Positions 1 to 9,238 of a stretch of 64,000 nucleotides of DNA are shown here, one piece after another. The notes below the pieces were generated by a model that was not told the origin of the DNA, ran no database searches, and was given only the letters and a program-made list of their open reading frames with translations. Source of the DNA: Billgrantia aerodenitrificans (lineage in GTDB: Bacteria; Pseudomonadota; Gammaproteobacteria; Pseudomonadales; Halomonadaceae); assembly GCF_021404405.1 (NCBI RefSeq), contig NZ_JABFTV010000006.1:124001-188000 (forward strand). Direction: 5' to 3'. The position numbers and the translations under genes were made by a program. How positions within the stretch are numbered: position 1 is the stretch's first letter; each line of letters opens with the position of its first letter.

Positions 1-1579
1 ACCGCTGCTGCTGCTGGAGGAAATAGGCCCGGAGCTGACCTGGGCCGAGGACAACGCCACCCTGCTGTTCACCCGCTACGACGCCACCCAGCGCCCCGAC
101 AGCATCTGGCGCCTGCCGCTGAATCGAGGCCAGGCCGGCGAACCGGCGTTGATCCTGCGCGAAGACGATGCGGAGTTCTGGCTGGGGCTGGGCAAGACAC
201 GTTCACGGCAGTGGCTGGTGCTGGAGAGCGCCTCGAAGGACACCAGCGAGTGTTACCTGCTGTCGGCCCAGGCGCCCGACCAGACGCCGCGCTGCTTCCG
301 GCCACGGGAGAAGGGCGTGGAGTACGGGCTGGAGCACCGTCCCGGATATTTCTACGTGCTGCACAACCGCAACGCCCCCCACTTCTGCCTCGAGGTCGTG
401 GACGAGCATGATCCGCAGGCGCCCTGGCGTCCGCTGATCGAACACCGCGACGACACCACCCTGGAGGATGTCGAAGCCTTCGACTGGGGGCTGGCCATTA
501 GCGAGCGCGACCATCACGAGGCCCAGGTCAGGGTGCGCATCGTCGAACTCGATGGTGGCCATGCCGTCGGACGAGACGAGCGTCTGCCCCTGCCGGAATC
601 GCCCTGCAGCCTGATGCTCGGTGATATGCCCCACTTCGACAGCCGCCGCCTGCGCCTGCGAGAGGAGTCGTTCGTCATGCCGGTGCACTGGCTCGAGCAC
701 GACCTCGACAGCGGCCAGCGCCAGGTGCTCAAGTCGCAGCCCATCCACGGCGACCTGCAGCCCCAGGACCTGTGCTGTGAACGCATCTGGGCCCGCGCCC
801 ACGATGGCGAACGAATTCCGGTATCGGTGGTGATGCGTGCCGATCTAGCCGGCCACCCGCTGCCCACCCTGCTGTACGGCTATGGCGCCTACGGCGAGGT
901 GCTCGACCCCTGGTTCTCGGTGGCCAGGCTGGAGCTGCTTGCGCGCGGCGTTGCCTTTGCCGTGGCGCATGTGCGCGGCGGCGGCGACCGAGGCGAACCC
1001 TGGTACCTGGCCGGCAAGCTCGAACACAAGGAAAACAGTTTTCGCGACTTTCTGGCGGCGCGCCACGCGCTGGTGGAGAAAGGCTTCAGCGACGCCGAAC
1101 GGATTGCCGCCTACGGCGCCAGCGCCGGGGGCCTGCTGGTGGGCGCCAGCCTCAATCTGGCACCAGAGGCCTTCTGTGCCGCCCTACTGGACGTGCCCTT
1201 CGTCGACGTACTGCGCACCATGGAGAACCCCGACCTGCCGCTGACCACCGCCGAATACACCGAATGGGGCAACCCCGACGAGCCCGATGCGCGAAAACGC
1301 ATTCGCGCCTATTCGCCGCTCGACAACCTGACGCCGCAGCCCTACCCCACGCTGTTTCTTCAGGGCAGTTGGCACGACACCAGAGTGCCCTACTGGGAGC
1401 CCGCCAAGCTCTATGCCCGACTACGGGAAATGGGTACCGCACGCGGCCCGGTGCTGCTGCGCACCGACATGGCCGCCGGACACGGTGGCGCTTCGGGACG
1501 CTTCAAGGCCTGGCACGACAATGCCCGCCAGGACGCTTTCATTCTTTGGGCGCTGGGTCTCGCCGAGAGAGAGGCCTGA
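1..1579 (+). CDS. ptrB: Oligopeptidase B (protease II), S9 family, 5'-truncated
   Basis: Serine oligopeptidase of the prolyl oligopeptidase family that cleaves short peptides after Lys/Arg in the cytoplasm. The reading frame is open from base 2 and gives 525 residues. The family is usually about 680-700 residues, so roughly the first quarter (beta-propeller start) lies outside the window. The catalytic triad is visible in the right order: Ser in GASAGG (codon at 1121), Asp in SWHDTRVPYW (codon at 1376) and His in GHGGASGRF (codon at 1481). An ATG at 149 is internal, because homologous sequence continues upstream of it. The gene converges on the Gly-rich gene and ends just before a shared hairpin. 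Confidence 0.93.
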   Translation, partial: PLLLLEEIGPELTWAEDNATLLFTRYDATQRPDSIWRLPLNRGQAGEPALILREDDAEFWLGLGKTRSRQWLVLESASKDTSECYLLSAQAPDQTPRCFRPREKGVEYGLEHRPGYFYVLHNRNAPHFCLEVVDEHDPQAPWRPLIEHRDDTTLEDVEAFDWGLAISERDHHEAQVRVRIVELDGGHAVGRDERLPLPESPCSLMLGDMPHFDSRRLRLREESFVMPVHWLEHDLDSGQRQVLKSQPIHGDLQPQDLCCERIWARAHDGERIPVSVVMRADLAGHPLPTLLYGYGAYGEVLDPWFSVARLELLARGVAFAVAHVRGGGDRGEPWYLAGKLEHKENSFRDFLAARHALVEKGFSDAERIAAYGASAGGLLVGASLNLAPEAFCAALLDVPFVDVLRTMENPDLPLTTAEYTEWGNPDEPDARKRIRAYSPLDNLTPQPYPTLFLQGSWHDTRVPYWEPAKLYARLREMGTARGPVLLRTDMAAGHGGASGRFKAWHDNARQDAFILWALGLAEREA

Positions 1580-1600
1580 GCAGCCGAGGGCAACAAGAAT

Positions 1601-1624
1601 CCGGCCCGGTTGGAACCGGGCCGG
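1601..1624. terminator. Bidirectional hairpin between ptrB and the Gly-rich gene
   Basis: A perfect 10-bp inverted repeat (CCGGCCCGGT, loop TGGA, ACCGGGCCGG) lies between two convergent genes. On the minus strand it is followed by a moderately T-rich stretch (TTCTTGTTG). On the plus strand there is no T tract. It is probably the terminator of the minus-strand gene and a weak one for ptrB. Confidence 0.6.
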
Positions 1625-1638
1625 GTCGTCACGGAAGA

Positions 1639-2391
1639 TCAGCCGCCGGCACCGCCACCGCTGCCGCCACCGGCACCGCCGCCGTCACCACCGCCGGAGC
1701 CGCCGTTGCCGCCCCCGCCGGAGCCGCCGTTGCCGCCCCCACCGGAGCCACCGTTGCCGCCCCCACCGGAGCCGCCGCTGCCGCCCCCACCGGAGCCGCC
1801 GCTGCCGCCCCCACCGGAGCCGCCATTGCCGCCCCCACCGGAACCGCCTCCGCCGTTGCCACCGCCTCCGTTGCCATTCCCACCGCCGTCGCCGTTGCCA
1901 CCGCCTCCATCGCCGTTGCCACCGCCTCCGTTGCCGTTACCACCGCCTCCGTTGCCGTTACCACCGCCTCCGTTGCCGTTACCACCGCCTCCATTGCCGT
2001 TGTCACCGCCTCCATTGCCGTTACCACCGCCTCCATTGCCGTTGCCACCGCCTCCATTACCGTCGCCACCGCCGCTATTGCCACCCCCGCCACCGCCGCC
2101 ACTGCTGGGCGGCGAGGAGCCGCCGGTGCGCACCAGGCCTCCGTCACCTCCCCCTCTGGAGCCATCCAGGCCCATCGCTCCCAGGCCGGCGCCGGTTGGC
2201 GGCAGCCATTCCAGCAATTCGTCGAGTTCTTCGTCGCTCAGCACGGCGCCGTCGTTGAACAGCGCATTCCAACGTGCCGTCATTTCCTCATCGCTGAGCG
2301 GTTCGGTCCAGGGCTGCGACTGGGCCATGGCGCTCGTTGTCAGCATGACGCCAAACGTCACTCCTGCCGTCGTCATCCATCTCCGTTTCAT
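1639..2391 (-). CDS. Secreted Gly/Asn/Ser-repeat protein, function unknown
   Basis: A 250-residue protein with three parts. Residues 1-23 form a signal peptide (MKRR start, hydrophobic core, cleavage likely after SAMA). Residues 24-80 form a short acidic helical segment with two copies of an (L)SDEE motif. The rest is almost only Gly, Asn, Ser and Asp in tandem repeats (GGGGNGN-type first, GGSGGGGN-type towards the C terminus). Such tails are flexible and disordered, and are known in cell-surface, adhesive or matrix proteins. No enzyme motif is present. The ATG at 2391 is preceded by a GGGAGGGGATC stretch usable as a ribosome site. It stands alone, convergent with ptrB. The opposite strand reads as a long Pro-rich frame, which is a mirror of the repeats. 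Confidence 0.7.
   Translation of the reverse strand: MKRRWMTTAGVTFGVMLTTSAMAQSQPWTEPLSDEEMTARWNALFNDGAVLSDEELDELLEWLPPTGAGLGAMGLDGSRGGGDGGLVRTGGSSPPSSGGGGGGGNSGGGDGNGGGGNGNGGGGNGNGGGDNGNGGGGNGNGGGGNGNGGGGNGNGGGGNGDGGGGNGDGGGNGNGGGGNGGGGSGGGGNGGSGGGGSGGSGGGGSGGSGGGGNGGSGGGGNGGSGGGGNGGSGGGDGGGAGGGSGGGAGG
1690..2075. repeat. Two adjoining in-frame minisatellite arrays (24-bp and 21-bp units)
   Basis: From about 1694 to 1850 a 24-bp unit (plus strand: CCGGAGCCGCCGTTGCCG then CCCCCA) recurs with few changes and encodes the octamer GGNGGSGG in varying phase. From about 1855 to 2070 a 21-bp unit built on CCACCGCCTCC and GTTGCCGTTA recurs and encodes the heptamer GNGNGGG. Both unit lengths are multiples of three, so copy-number change would keep the frame. 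It is coding sequence of the Gly-rich gene, not a CRISPR array, since there are no spacers. Confidence 0.85.
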
Positions 2392-2555
2392 GATCCCCTC
2401 CCATCGGCTTGCTCAGCTCTCGTGGCATTTGCAATGCCCCCTGAAAGCAACACAATGTTACAAGCTGCAACACTCAGCATTATGGGGAATGGGAGAAATG
2501 GCCATCAGCAGCCAGGCTGAAATTGGATACCAAAGACCTTCAGACCTTGAGGGGA

Positions 2556-3005
2556 TCAGCTGTCAATCGGCAGTATGGCAATGATGTGGTCTTCCAGTTC
2601 GTCGTCTGGCACGTCACGCTGGGAGATGGCAAAGCTGCGCACGCTGATGCCTTTGCGATGCACGCGCTCGGGGTCGCCGGAGATCAGTGGATGCCAGCCC
2701 GCCAGCCGGCGGCCTTCCGCGATACGGCGGTAGGCGCAGGACTTCGGCAGCCAGCGGAATTCTTCGATACGCTGGGGCGTGAGCCGGGCACAGTCGGGTA
2801 CCCGGGCCTGGCGGTTGGGGTAGTCGCTACAGCGGCAGCTGTGGATGTCGAGCAGTTCGCAGGCCACGCCAAGCACGGCGAGGTCGCCGCTGTCCTCGTC
2901 CTGGAACTTGACCAGGCAGCACTGGCCGCAGCCGTCGCACAGTGCTTCCCACTCCTCGGCGGTGAGCTCCTCGAGGTCGAAGCGCTCCCAGAACAGTTCA
3001 CGCAT
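2556..3005 (-). CDS. ycgN: YcgN-family cysteine-cluster protein
   Basis: A 149-residue protein of the YcgN (UPF0260) family, full length. The N-terminal CDGCGQCC motif plus later Cys residues (CELL, CRCSDY, PDC, KSC) form the conserved cluster thought to bind zinc or an iron-sulfur centre. Its biochemical role is not established. It starts 1 base after the stop of ycgL and is the last gene of the run rnd-ycgL-ycgN, the same neighbours seen in other gammaproteobacteria. ATG at 3005. Confidence 0.9.
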   Translation of the reverse strand: MRELFWERFDLEELTAEEWEALCDGCGQCCLVKFQDEDSGDLAVLGVACELLDIHSCRCSDYPNRQARVPDCARLTPQRIEEFRWLPKSCAYRRIAEGRRLAGWHPLISGDPERVHRKGISVRSFAISQRDVPDDELEDHIIAILPIDS

Positions 3006-3006
3006 G

Positions 3007-3318
3007 TCAGTAACGCGACTCTGTGGGGGTGCGATACAGGTCCAGCAGATACTCCTCCTTGGCTGGCGGCATCTGCAGGTAGAACCCCTTTTCGCGGATC
3101 GCTGCCATCACGTCCTCCACCTTGGCGCGGGCCAGCGGTTTTTCCGGCGACAGGATCATGGTCATGATGGACACCGGCTTGCCGAAGCGCTCGAGCAGTA
3201 CCGCGGGCACCTCGGCCAGCCCCTGCCGCTTGTCGACGTAGAGGTACATCTCCTCCTTGTGCGGACTCTTGAAGATCTCGCACAGCAGCTTGTTGCCTTG
3301 CAGACGGTCGTCGTTCAT
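3007..3318 (-). CDS. ycgL: YcgL domain protein
   Basis: A 103-residue cytoplasmic protein that matches the YcgL family over its whole length: the [15 protein letters not shown] start, the LLERFGKP core and the KGFYLQMPP end. The fold is known in the family but the function is not. The ATG overlaps the 3' end of rnd by four bases (ATGA), which indicates translational coupling. ycgN follows after one base. Confidence 0.9.
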   Translation of the reverse strand: MNDDRLQGNKLLCEIFKSPHKEEMYLYVDKRQGLAEVPAVLLERFGKPVSIMTMILSPEKPLARAKVEDVMAAIREKGFYLQMPPAKEEYLLDLYRTPTESRY

Positions 3319-4445
3319 GCGGCCTTCACCTCATTCAAAGCTTGTTCCAGGGGTGTCGCGAGGCAGTCGCCGCGCCAGCCCTCAGGCAAAGGTAGCGGTT
3401 CCGCCGCCAGATCGGCGGCAATCAGCGCTTCCAGCTCGCGCCGGCGCATCAGCACCTCAGGCGCCAGCCCCAACCGTTCGGCATGCTCGTTCACCACCCG
3501 CTTGAGCGCCTTCATGCGCCGCTTGTAGTCCGCCCCCAGCGGCGAAGGCTGCGCCGCCGGCAGAGTGTCCGCCTCGCACTGTTTCGCCTGCTTCACCATG
3601 GCCAGCAAGGCATCGCCGTCGCGCTTGATCAGGCTCGGCTTGATCTCTTCGACTTCGGCGAGCTGATAACGATTCTCCGGCATGCGTTCGGCGATGGCGT
3701 ACAGCACCCGGTCGTTGACCAGCCAGCCCCGCGGCAGGTTGCGTCGCCGGGCCTCGCCCTCGCGCCAGGTGGTCATCAGCCGGTAGGCTTCGACCTGACG
3801 AGGCGTGAGCCGCCACAGCTGGCGATGGCGACGATACCACTGCCCATCCGCCTCGTCGCTGCGCAGGGCCTGGGCCATCAGCTCACGGCAGTCGGCTTCC
3901 AGCCACTCACGACGCTCCAGCCGTTCCAGCGCTTCGTGCTGACGTTCCCAGACCTTGAGCAGGTAGACCACGTCGAGTGCCGCATAAAGCCGCTGGGATT
4001 CACTCAGCGGACGCTGCAGCCAGTCGGATCGGGTCTCGTCCTTGGGCAGCGTCTCCCCGGTCCAGTGATGCACCATGCGCTGATAGCCCATGGCGGGGTC
4101 CTCCCCAAGCAGCGCCTGGGCAACCTGGGTATCCACCAGCGGAGCCACCGATACCCCAGCCCAATGCGCCAACACTTCCAGGTCCTCGCTGCTGGCGTGC
4201 AGCAGCTTCAGCGGCCCCTCGCCCAACAGGCGGCGAAAGGCATCGGTACAGTGCACCACGACAGGGTCAACGAGCCAGGCCGGTCCACCGCTGGAAAACT
4301 GGATCAGAGCGGGAACTGGGTGAAAGGTCTTCTCGCGAAAGAATTCGGTATCCAGCGCGATCACCTCGGCGCCAGCCACCTCGGCACAGGCGGCATCCAG
4401 CGCCTCGGGGGTGTCGATCCAGCGGATCTCGGGGGTCAGGGTCAT
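3315..4445 (-). CDS. rnd: Ribonuclease D
   Basis: A 3'-5' exoribonuclease that trims tRNA and other stable RNA 3' ends. It is 376 residues long, about the size of E. coli RNase D (375). The DEDD exonuclease domain starts with [12 protein letters not shown] (Asp and Glu metal ligands near residues 30-35) and holds further acidic motifs around the [10 protein letters not shown] segment (final Asp). A C-terminal HRDC-type helical region follows. The start was taken as ATG 4445 (MTLTPEIRW). An in-frame TTG at 4460 is possible but has no better ribosome site. It sits 33 bases after recR and overlaps ycgL by four bases. Confidence 0.92.
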   Translation of the reverse strand: MTLTPEIRWIDTPEALDAACAEVAGAEVIALDTEFFREKTFHPVPALIQFSSGGPAWLVDPVVVHCTDAFRRLLGEGPLKLLHASSEDLEVLAHWAGVSVAPLVDTQVAQALLGEDPAMGYQRMVHHWTGETLPKDETRSDWLQRPLSESQRLYAALDVVYLLKVWERQHEALERLERREWLEADCRELMAQALRSDEADGQWYRRHRQLWRLTPRQVEAYRLMTTWREGEARRRNLPRGWLVNDRVLYAIAERMPENRYQLAEVEEIKPSLIKRDGDALLAMVKQAKQCEADTLPAAQPSPLGADYKRRMKALKRVVNEHAERLGLAPEVLMRRRELEALIAADLAAEPLPLPEGWRGDCLATPLEQALNEVKAA

Positions 4446-4478
4446 GCGGTCATCCGGCAACAGGAAAAGGCAGCGGCT

Positions 4479-5084
4479 TCAATCGCCGCGAAACGGCAGG
4501 CGGCCATTGAAGGCACGACTGAGGGTACCGCCATCGACGTACTCGAGCTCACCGCCCATGGGCACGCCATAGGCCAGGCGCGACAGGGTTACCCCATGGG
4601 ACGCCAGCTGGGCAGCAATGTAGTGCGCCGTGGCCTCGCCCTCCACGGTGGGGTTGGTGGCCAGGATCACCTCGCTGATACCGCCCTCGGCGATACGCGC
4701 TTCGAGCTGGTCGAGGCCCAGGTCCTCGGGGCCGATGCCATCCAACGGCGAAAGGTGACCGTGGAGCACGAAGTAGCGGCCACGGTAACCGCCCGCTTCC
4801 TCGATGGCGAGCTGGTCGGCCGGCGACTCTACCACGCACAGCAGCGCGTCGTCGCGCCGGCTGCTGGTACACAGCCCGCAGATCTCCTCTTCGGTGAGGG
4901 TGCGGCAGCGCCGACAGTAGCCGACCTGTTCGATGGCCTGCTCGAGCACGCCGGCCAGGCGGCGACCGCCGTCGCGGTCTCGCTCGAGCAGATGCATCGC
5001 CATGCGCTGCGCGGTCTTGGGCCCCACGCCCGGCAGCACACGCAGCGACTCCATCAGTCTCTCGACGAGGGGGGAAAAGCTCAT
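4479..5084 (-). CDS. recR: Recombination mediator protein RecR
   Basis: Works with RecF/RecO to load RecA on gapped DNA. The 201 residues are full length. In order: a helix-hairpin-helix at about 10-35 ([16 protein letters not shown]), a four-Cys zinc finger (CRRC, then CGLC), a Toprim domain ([15 protein letters not shown], with [14 protein letters not shown]) and a C-terminal Walker-B-like part. ATG at 5084 has an AGAGG ribosome site. It lies in the conserved order dnaX-ybaB-recR and is probably co-transcribed with both. Confidence 0.96.
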   Translation of the reverse strand: MSFSPLVERLMESLRVLPGVGPKTAQRMAMHLLERDRDGGRRLAGVLEQAIEQVGYCRRCRTLTEEEICGLCTSSRRDDALLCVVESPADQLAIEEAGGYRGRYFVLHGHLSPLDGIGPEDLGLDQLEARIAEGGISEVILATNPTVEGEATAHYIAAQLASHGVTLSRLAYGVPMGGELEYVDGGTLSRAFNGRLPFRGD

Positions 5085-5143
5085 TCGATACCTCTAGAGG
5101 ATGGTTGACGCCGCATGGCCGAGCGAAGCCGGTTTCAATAGAG

Positions 5144-5470
5144 TCAGAAAGGCATCTTGAAGCCGGGCGGCAGGTTCAGTCCCGCCGTGGCCTCTTCCAT
5201 CTTCGCCCGCGAACTGGCCTCGACCTTGCGTACCGCGTCGTTGACTGCCGCGGCCAGCAGATCCTCGAGCAGCTCCTTGTCCTCTTCCATGACGCTGGGG
5301 TCGATATCGACCTTGCTCACGTCGTGGCGACCGTTCATGGTCACCTTGACCATGCCGGCGCCGGCTTCACCGGTCACCTCGGCCTTGGCGATCTCTTCCT
5401 GGACACGCTGCATCTTCTGCTGCATCTCCTGGGCCTGCTTCATCAGGTTGCCCATTCCACCTTTCATCAT
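5144..5470 (-). CDS. ybaB: YbaB/EbfC-family nucleoid-associated protein
   Basis: A 108-residue DNA-binding dimer of the YbaB/EbfC family. It has the standard start [20 protein letters not shown] (long helix), the beta core around [22 protein letters not shown] and the [12 protein letters not shown] end. It lies between dnaX and recR, the family's most conserved setting. ATG at 5470 has GAGAGGA upstream; the second Met is one codon later. Confidence 0.95.
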   Translation of the reverse strand: MMKGGMGNLMKQAQEMQQKMQRVQEEIAKAEVTGEAGAGMVKVTMNGRHDVSKVDIDPSVMEEDKELLEDLLAAAVNDAVRKVEASSRAKMEEATAGLNLPPGFKMPF

Positions 5471-5505
5471 GGTCGTTCCTCTCGCTTGGCAAAGTGAACT
5501 TGTCT

Positions 5506-7662
5506 TCAGGCCCTGGGTGCCGCTTCGGCCGGCTTGACGCTGGACTCGATCAGGCGTGCCCCGAAGGTTTCCTGCAGCTGCCTGACGTGTGGGTCACGAT
5601 GCAGGGCAGCCACCGCCTCGGCGTGACGCTCGGCGGCAATCCGGTCGGCACGCAGGCGGGGCGTCTCGATGTCGGTCGGCAAGGACCCCGGCACGATCGC
5701 GAGTTGGCGTACGATACCGATGCCGGCCAGCGCCTCCTGCACACGACGCACGTGGATCTCTGCGTTCATGGCCTCCTGGGACGGGTCGAGGCGCAGCGTC
5801 AACCGCCTACCGTCATCGGCTTCGACCACACAGTGGGCCGCAAGGTTGCGCGTCAATCCACCGAGGCCCAGAGCATCGAAACCATCCAGCCAGCGATCAT
5901 GACTTAGCAGTTCGCCATCTGCCGCTTGCTCTACCGCAGGGCACGGCTCGTGGGCATTGGCGGGCGCGACCTCGACGACCGGCTCGGGTTCGCCGAGCAG
6001 CGCCAGGTCGCTCTCTTCTGTTCGTGCCGCTACTGTCTGTGCCGCTTCTATCTGTGCTGCTGCCCTGCCTGCGTACTCCTCCGCCGGCTGGACGGCGGCA
6101 GTGCGCGGCTCGAAGGCAGGTTCAGGCGCGGACGGGTGAGCAAGCTCCGGTTCGGGTGCAGGCTCCGGTTCAGGTTCAGGTTCAGGTTCAGGCTCGGGTA
6201 CAGGTTCCGCCGCAAACCGAGACTCGGGAACCGGCTCAGGTTCAGGTTCAGGTTTCGGCCGTGACGTGACAGCCACTTCCGCGGCGAACTCGGGCTCGGC
6301 CGTCGCCTGGGCGGTGGAACCAAGCGATGGCTCCGGCGTCGCCTCCTCCCAGGGTGGGGGTGGCTCCGGTGGGCGTACGACCTCGGCAGCAGGCGACGCT
6401 GCACTCACCGCCGGGGCCGGCTCGGGATGCCGCGGGGTCGCGCCAGTCGACTCGCCCTCCGGAGAGGCAGGCTCGCCGGCGCCACCAGCGGGTGCGGCGG
6501 ACGAACCGCCACTTTCGACACCGCGTAGCGGCAGCGGGGTCTTGGCCGGCTGCGGCACCCCCTGGGGGCGGAAGGCCAGCATGCGCAGCAGCGTCATCTC
6601 CAGCGCCGTGCGCAGGTCGGGGGCGTGAGCCATGTCGCCGCGCCCCTGAATGCCGATCTGGTAGTAGAGCTGCACGTCCTCGGCGGTGAAGCGCGAGGCC
6701 AGAGCCAGCACCGTGTCCCGGTCGCCGTGGCCGTTGTCCACCGCGGCGGGTACCATCTGAGCCACCGCCAGGCGGTGCAGCACCGCGCTCAGGTCGTCGA
6801 GTACGGCGGCGAAATCCGGCCCTTGCTCCGCCAACTGGGCGATCTCGGCCAGCAGACGCGGCGCATCGACGTCTGCCAGCGCTTCGACCAGTGCCAGCAC
6901 GTGGCGGTGGTCGAGCGTTCCCAGCATGGCGGCCACGTCAGCATGGCGCACCTGCCCCTGGCCGAAGGCGATGGCCTGGTCGGTCAGGCTCATGGCATCG
7001 CGCATGGAACCGTCGGCGGCCCGTCCCAGCAGCCACAGCGCACTCTCCTCGAAGCCGATGCCCTCGGCCTCGAGCACCTTGGCCAGGTGGGTGACGATAC
7101 GCTCCGGCGGCATGTTCTTGAGGGTGAACTGCAGGCAGCGCGACAGTACCGTGGCCGGCAGCTTCTGCGGGTCGGTGGTGGCGAGCAGGAACTTGACGTG
7201 GGGCGGCGGCTCTTCCAGCGTCTTGAGCAGCGCGTTGAAGCTGCTGGTGGAGAGCATGTGCACCTCGTCGATGAGGTACACCTTGTAGCGGCCCTGGGTG
7301 GGAGCGTACTGCACGTTGTCGAGCAGCTCGCGGGTGTCTTCCACCTTGGTGCGCGAAGCGGCGTCGACTTCGATCAGATCGACGAAGCGGCCCTCGTCGA
7401 TGGCACGGCAGCTGTCGCACTGGCCGCACGGCGTAGAGGTTACGCCATCGTCACCATACCCTTTGGCCGTACAGTTGAGACATTTGGCAAGTATTCTTGC
7501 CAGTGTGGTCTTGCCGACGCCGCGTGTCCCGGTGAACAGGTAGGCATGATGTAAACGCCCCTGATCGAGGGCGTTCACCAGCGCACGCTGGACGTGCTCC
7601 TGGCCGACCAGTTCATGGAACGTACGCGGTCGCCATTTGCGGGCCAGAACCTGGTAGCTCAT
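5506..7662 (-). CDS. dnaX: DNA polymerase III subunits tau/gamma
   Basis: Clamp-loader ATPase of the replisome, 718 residues. The start was set at ATG 7662 ([12 protein letters not shown], the family's usual first residues) although the frame is open a little further upstream. Visible: Walker [10 protein letters not shown], the zinc-binding Cys set around CLNC and CGQCDSC, Walker B LIDEVHML, and sensor/arginine finger LSRCLQF. Between domain III and the C-terminal tau domains lies a long Pro/Glu/Ala linker with a run of Glu-Pro repeats (about 6140-6260). I saw no A-AAA-AAG slippery heptamer in the linker region, so a short gamma form made by E. coli-style frameshifting is not evident. First gene of dnaX-ybaB-recR. 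Confidence 0.95.
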   Translation of the reverse strand: MSYQVLARKWRPRTFHELVGQEHVQRALVNALDQGRLHHAYLFTGTRGVGKTTLARILAKCLNCTAKGYGDDGVTSTPCGQCDSCRAIDEGRFVDLIEVDAASRTKVEDTRELLDNVQYAPTQGRYKVYLIDEVHMLSTSSFNALLKTLEEPPPHVKFLLATTDPQKLPATVLSRCLQFTLKNMPPERIVTHLAKVLEAEGIGFEESALWLLGRAADGSMRDAMSLTDQAIAFGQGQVRHADVAAMLGTLDHRHVLALVEALADVDAPRLLAEIAQLAEQGPDFAAVLDDLSAVLHRLAVAQMVPAAVDNGHGDRDTVLALASRFTAEDVQLYYQIGIQGRGDMAHAPDLRTALEMTLLRMLAFRPQGVPQPAKTPLPLRGVESGGSSAAPAGGAGEPASPEGESTGATPRHPEPAPAVSAASPAAEVVRPPEPPPPWEEATPEPSLGSTAQATAEPEFAAEVAVTSRPKPEPEPEPVPESRFAAEPVPEPEPEPEPEPEPAPEPELAHPSAPEPAFEPRTAAVQPAEEYAGRAAAQIEAAQTVAARTEESDLALLGEPEPVVEVAPANAHEPCPAVEQAADGELLSHDRWLDGFDALGLGGLTRNLAAHCVVEADDGRRLTLRLDPSQEAMNAEIHVRRVQEALAGIGIVRQLAIVPGSLPTDIETPRLRADRIAAERHAEAVAALHRDPHVRQLQETFGARLIESSVKPAEAAPRA

Positions 7663-7910
7663 TGCTGTACGGATTCCTTGCAACAGGGCTGGCGGGCAGC
7701 CGATCGGAGCAGGGCCTGCTGCGCCCCGACGAAGGTGTCCGGTGACGAGCCGAACGCGAAAACCTCCATTCTACCGGCTGATGCCGGGGGCGCAAAGCAC
7801 ACCCGGCAATGGCCCACGGCCCGCCAGTCGAAGCACCGCCTCGGGGGCTCGTCCGCCAGGCTGGCTGTGTTAGCATGCGTTGAGTATTTTCGACATTTAC
7901 TGGAGTCATC
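7663..7910. other. Intergenic region between divergent dnaX and PuuB-like gene
   Basis: About 248 bases with no convincing gene. It must hold the promoters of dnaX (minus) and of the oxidoreductase (plus). No clear -35/-10 pair or operator was recognised. A GGAG ribosome site lies just before 7911. Confidence 0.4.
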
Positions 7911-9197
7911 ATGAGCGATCCGCGCTGCGCCTCCTACTATACCGCCACCATCCACCAGGAGTCGGACTACCCTCGGCTGGAAGGCGAAGTGACGGTCGAC
8001 GTGGCCATCGTCGGCGGCGGCTTCACCGGCGTGGCTACGGCGGTGGAGCTGGCCGAGCGCGGCTATCGGGTAGCCATCGTCGAGGCCAACAAGGTCGGCT
8101 GGGGCGCCAGCGGACGCAACGGCGGCCAGGTGACCGGCAGCCTCTCCGGCGAGGCGGCCATGCGCAAGCAGATGCGCCGCACTCTGGGCGAAGCCGCCGA
8201 CGACTTCGTCTGGAACCTGCGCTGGCGCGGCCAACGCATCATTCGCCAGCGAGTCGAGCAGTACGACATTGCCTGCGACCTGAAGCAGGGTCATCTGCAA
8301 GCAGCCTGGAAGCCCTCGCACATGACGGCGCTACGCGCCGACTTCGAGGCCTGTCAGGCCCGCGGCATGGGCGAGCACGTCGAGCTGCTCGATGTGCATC
8401 AGGTACGCGACGTCATCCGCACCGAGCTCTATCATGGCGGTCTGCTCAATCGCTACAACCTGCACCTGCACCCGCTCAACTTGTGCCTGGGCGAGGCGCG
8501 AGTGGCCGCAAGCCTGGGGGCGCTGATCTTCGAGCGCTCCCCGGTGGAGCGCATCGACCATGGCCCCTCGCCGGCCGTGATCACGGCGCACGGCACGCTG
8601 CGCGCCGACCGCGTGCTGCTGGCCGGCAATGCCTATCACCGCCTGGAGCGCCGCCGCCTGGGCGGCAGGCTGTTTCCGGCCTCGCTGGGCATCGTCACCA
8701 CCGCGCCGCTGGGTGGGCTGGCCGAAGCGATCAATCCCCAGGATCTGGCGGTGTACGACTGCCGCTTCGTACTCGACTACTACCGTCTCACCGCCGACGG
8801 CCGGCTGCTGTTCGGCGGCGGCGCCAACTACTCGGGCAAGGACTCCCCCGACATCGCCGCCGAGCTGCGCCCGCGCCTGGAAGCCACCTTTCCGCAGCTC
8901 GCGGGCACGCCCATCGATTACGCCTGGCAGGGCATGGCCGGCATCGTGATCAATCGCATCCCCATGCTCGGCAAGCTCTCCGACACCGTCTACTACGCCC
9001 AGGGCTACTCGGGCCACGGCGTGGCGACCTCGCACATCGTCGGTGAGATCATGGCCAAGGCGATTGCCGGTCACATGGAGGAGTTCGACACCTTCGCCGC
9101 CTGCCGCCACCTCAAGGTGCCATTCGGTGACGCCCTGGGCAATCCGCTGCTGGCCGCGGGGATGTGGTATTACCAGCTCCTCGAGCGCTGGCGTTAA
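7911..9197 (+). CDS. FAD-dependent amine oxidoreductase, PuuB/OrdL type
   Basis: A DAO-family flavoenzyme of 428 residues. The N-terminal Rossmann motif is VAIVGGGFTGVATAVELAERG (residues about 29-48), followed by the ASGRNGGQ segment typical of gamma-glutamylputrescine oxidase and related enzymes. A C-terminal Gly-rich FAD contact is present (GYSGHGVATSHIVGE). In the family the enzyme oxidises an amine or gamma-glutamyl-amine to the aldehyde with release of hydrogen peroxide. It is followed after 41 bases by an iron alcohol dehydrogenase, then a deacetylase and an M20 deacylase, so an amine substrate such as an N-acylated polyamine or amino acid derivative is a reasonable guess. The exact substrate cannot be read from the sequence. 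Confidence 0.82.
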   Translation: MSDPRCASYYTATIHQESDYPRLEGEVTVDVAIVGGGFTGVATAVELAERGYRVAIVEANKVGWGASGRNGGQVTGSLSGEAAMRKQMRRTLGEAADDFVWNLRWRGQRIIRQRVEQYDIACDLKQGHLQAAWKPSHMTALRADFEACQARGMGEHVELLDVHQVRDVIRTELYHGGLLNRYNLHLHPLNLCLGEARVAASLGALIFERSPVERIDHGPSPAVITAHGTLRADRVLLAGNAYHRLERRRLGGRLFPASLGIVTTAPLGGLAEAINPQDLAVYDCRFVLDYYRLTADGRLLFGGGANYSGKDSPDIAAELRPRLEATFPQLAGTPIDYAWQGMAGIVINRIPMLGKLSDTVYYAQGYSGHGVATSHIVGEIMAKAIAGHMEEFDTFAACRHLKVPFGDALGNPLLAAGMWYYQLLERWR

Positions 9198-9238
9198 GCT
9201 GTGTCTGATAATCCAACAACTAGAATAGCGGGCCGGCC

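Noticed and set aside
1690-2075. CRISPR-like regular repeats
   Set aside because: Units are contiguous and in frame, with no unique spacers, no leader and no cas genes. It is a coding minisatellite.
1610-2584. Long plus-strand Pro-rich frame opposite the Gly-rich gene
   Set aside because: It is the reverse reading of the Gly/Asn repeats. The minus-strand frame has a signal peptide and ribosome site; the plus frame has neither.
3483-5108. Long plus-strand frame across rnd and recR
   Set aside because: Antisense shadow of well-conserved genes in high-GC DNA; composition (Gln/His/Leu-rich) is not protein-like.
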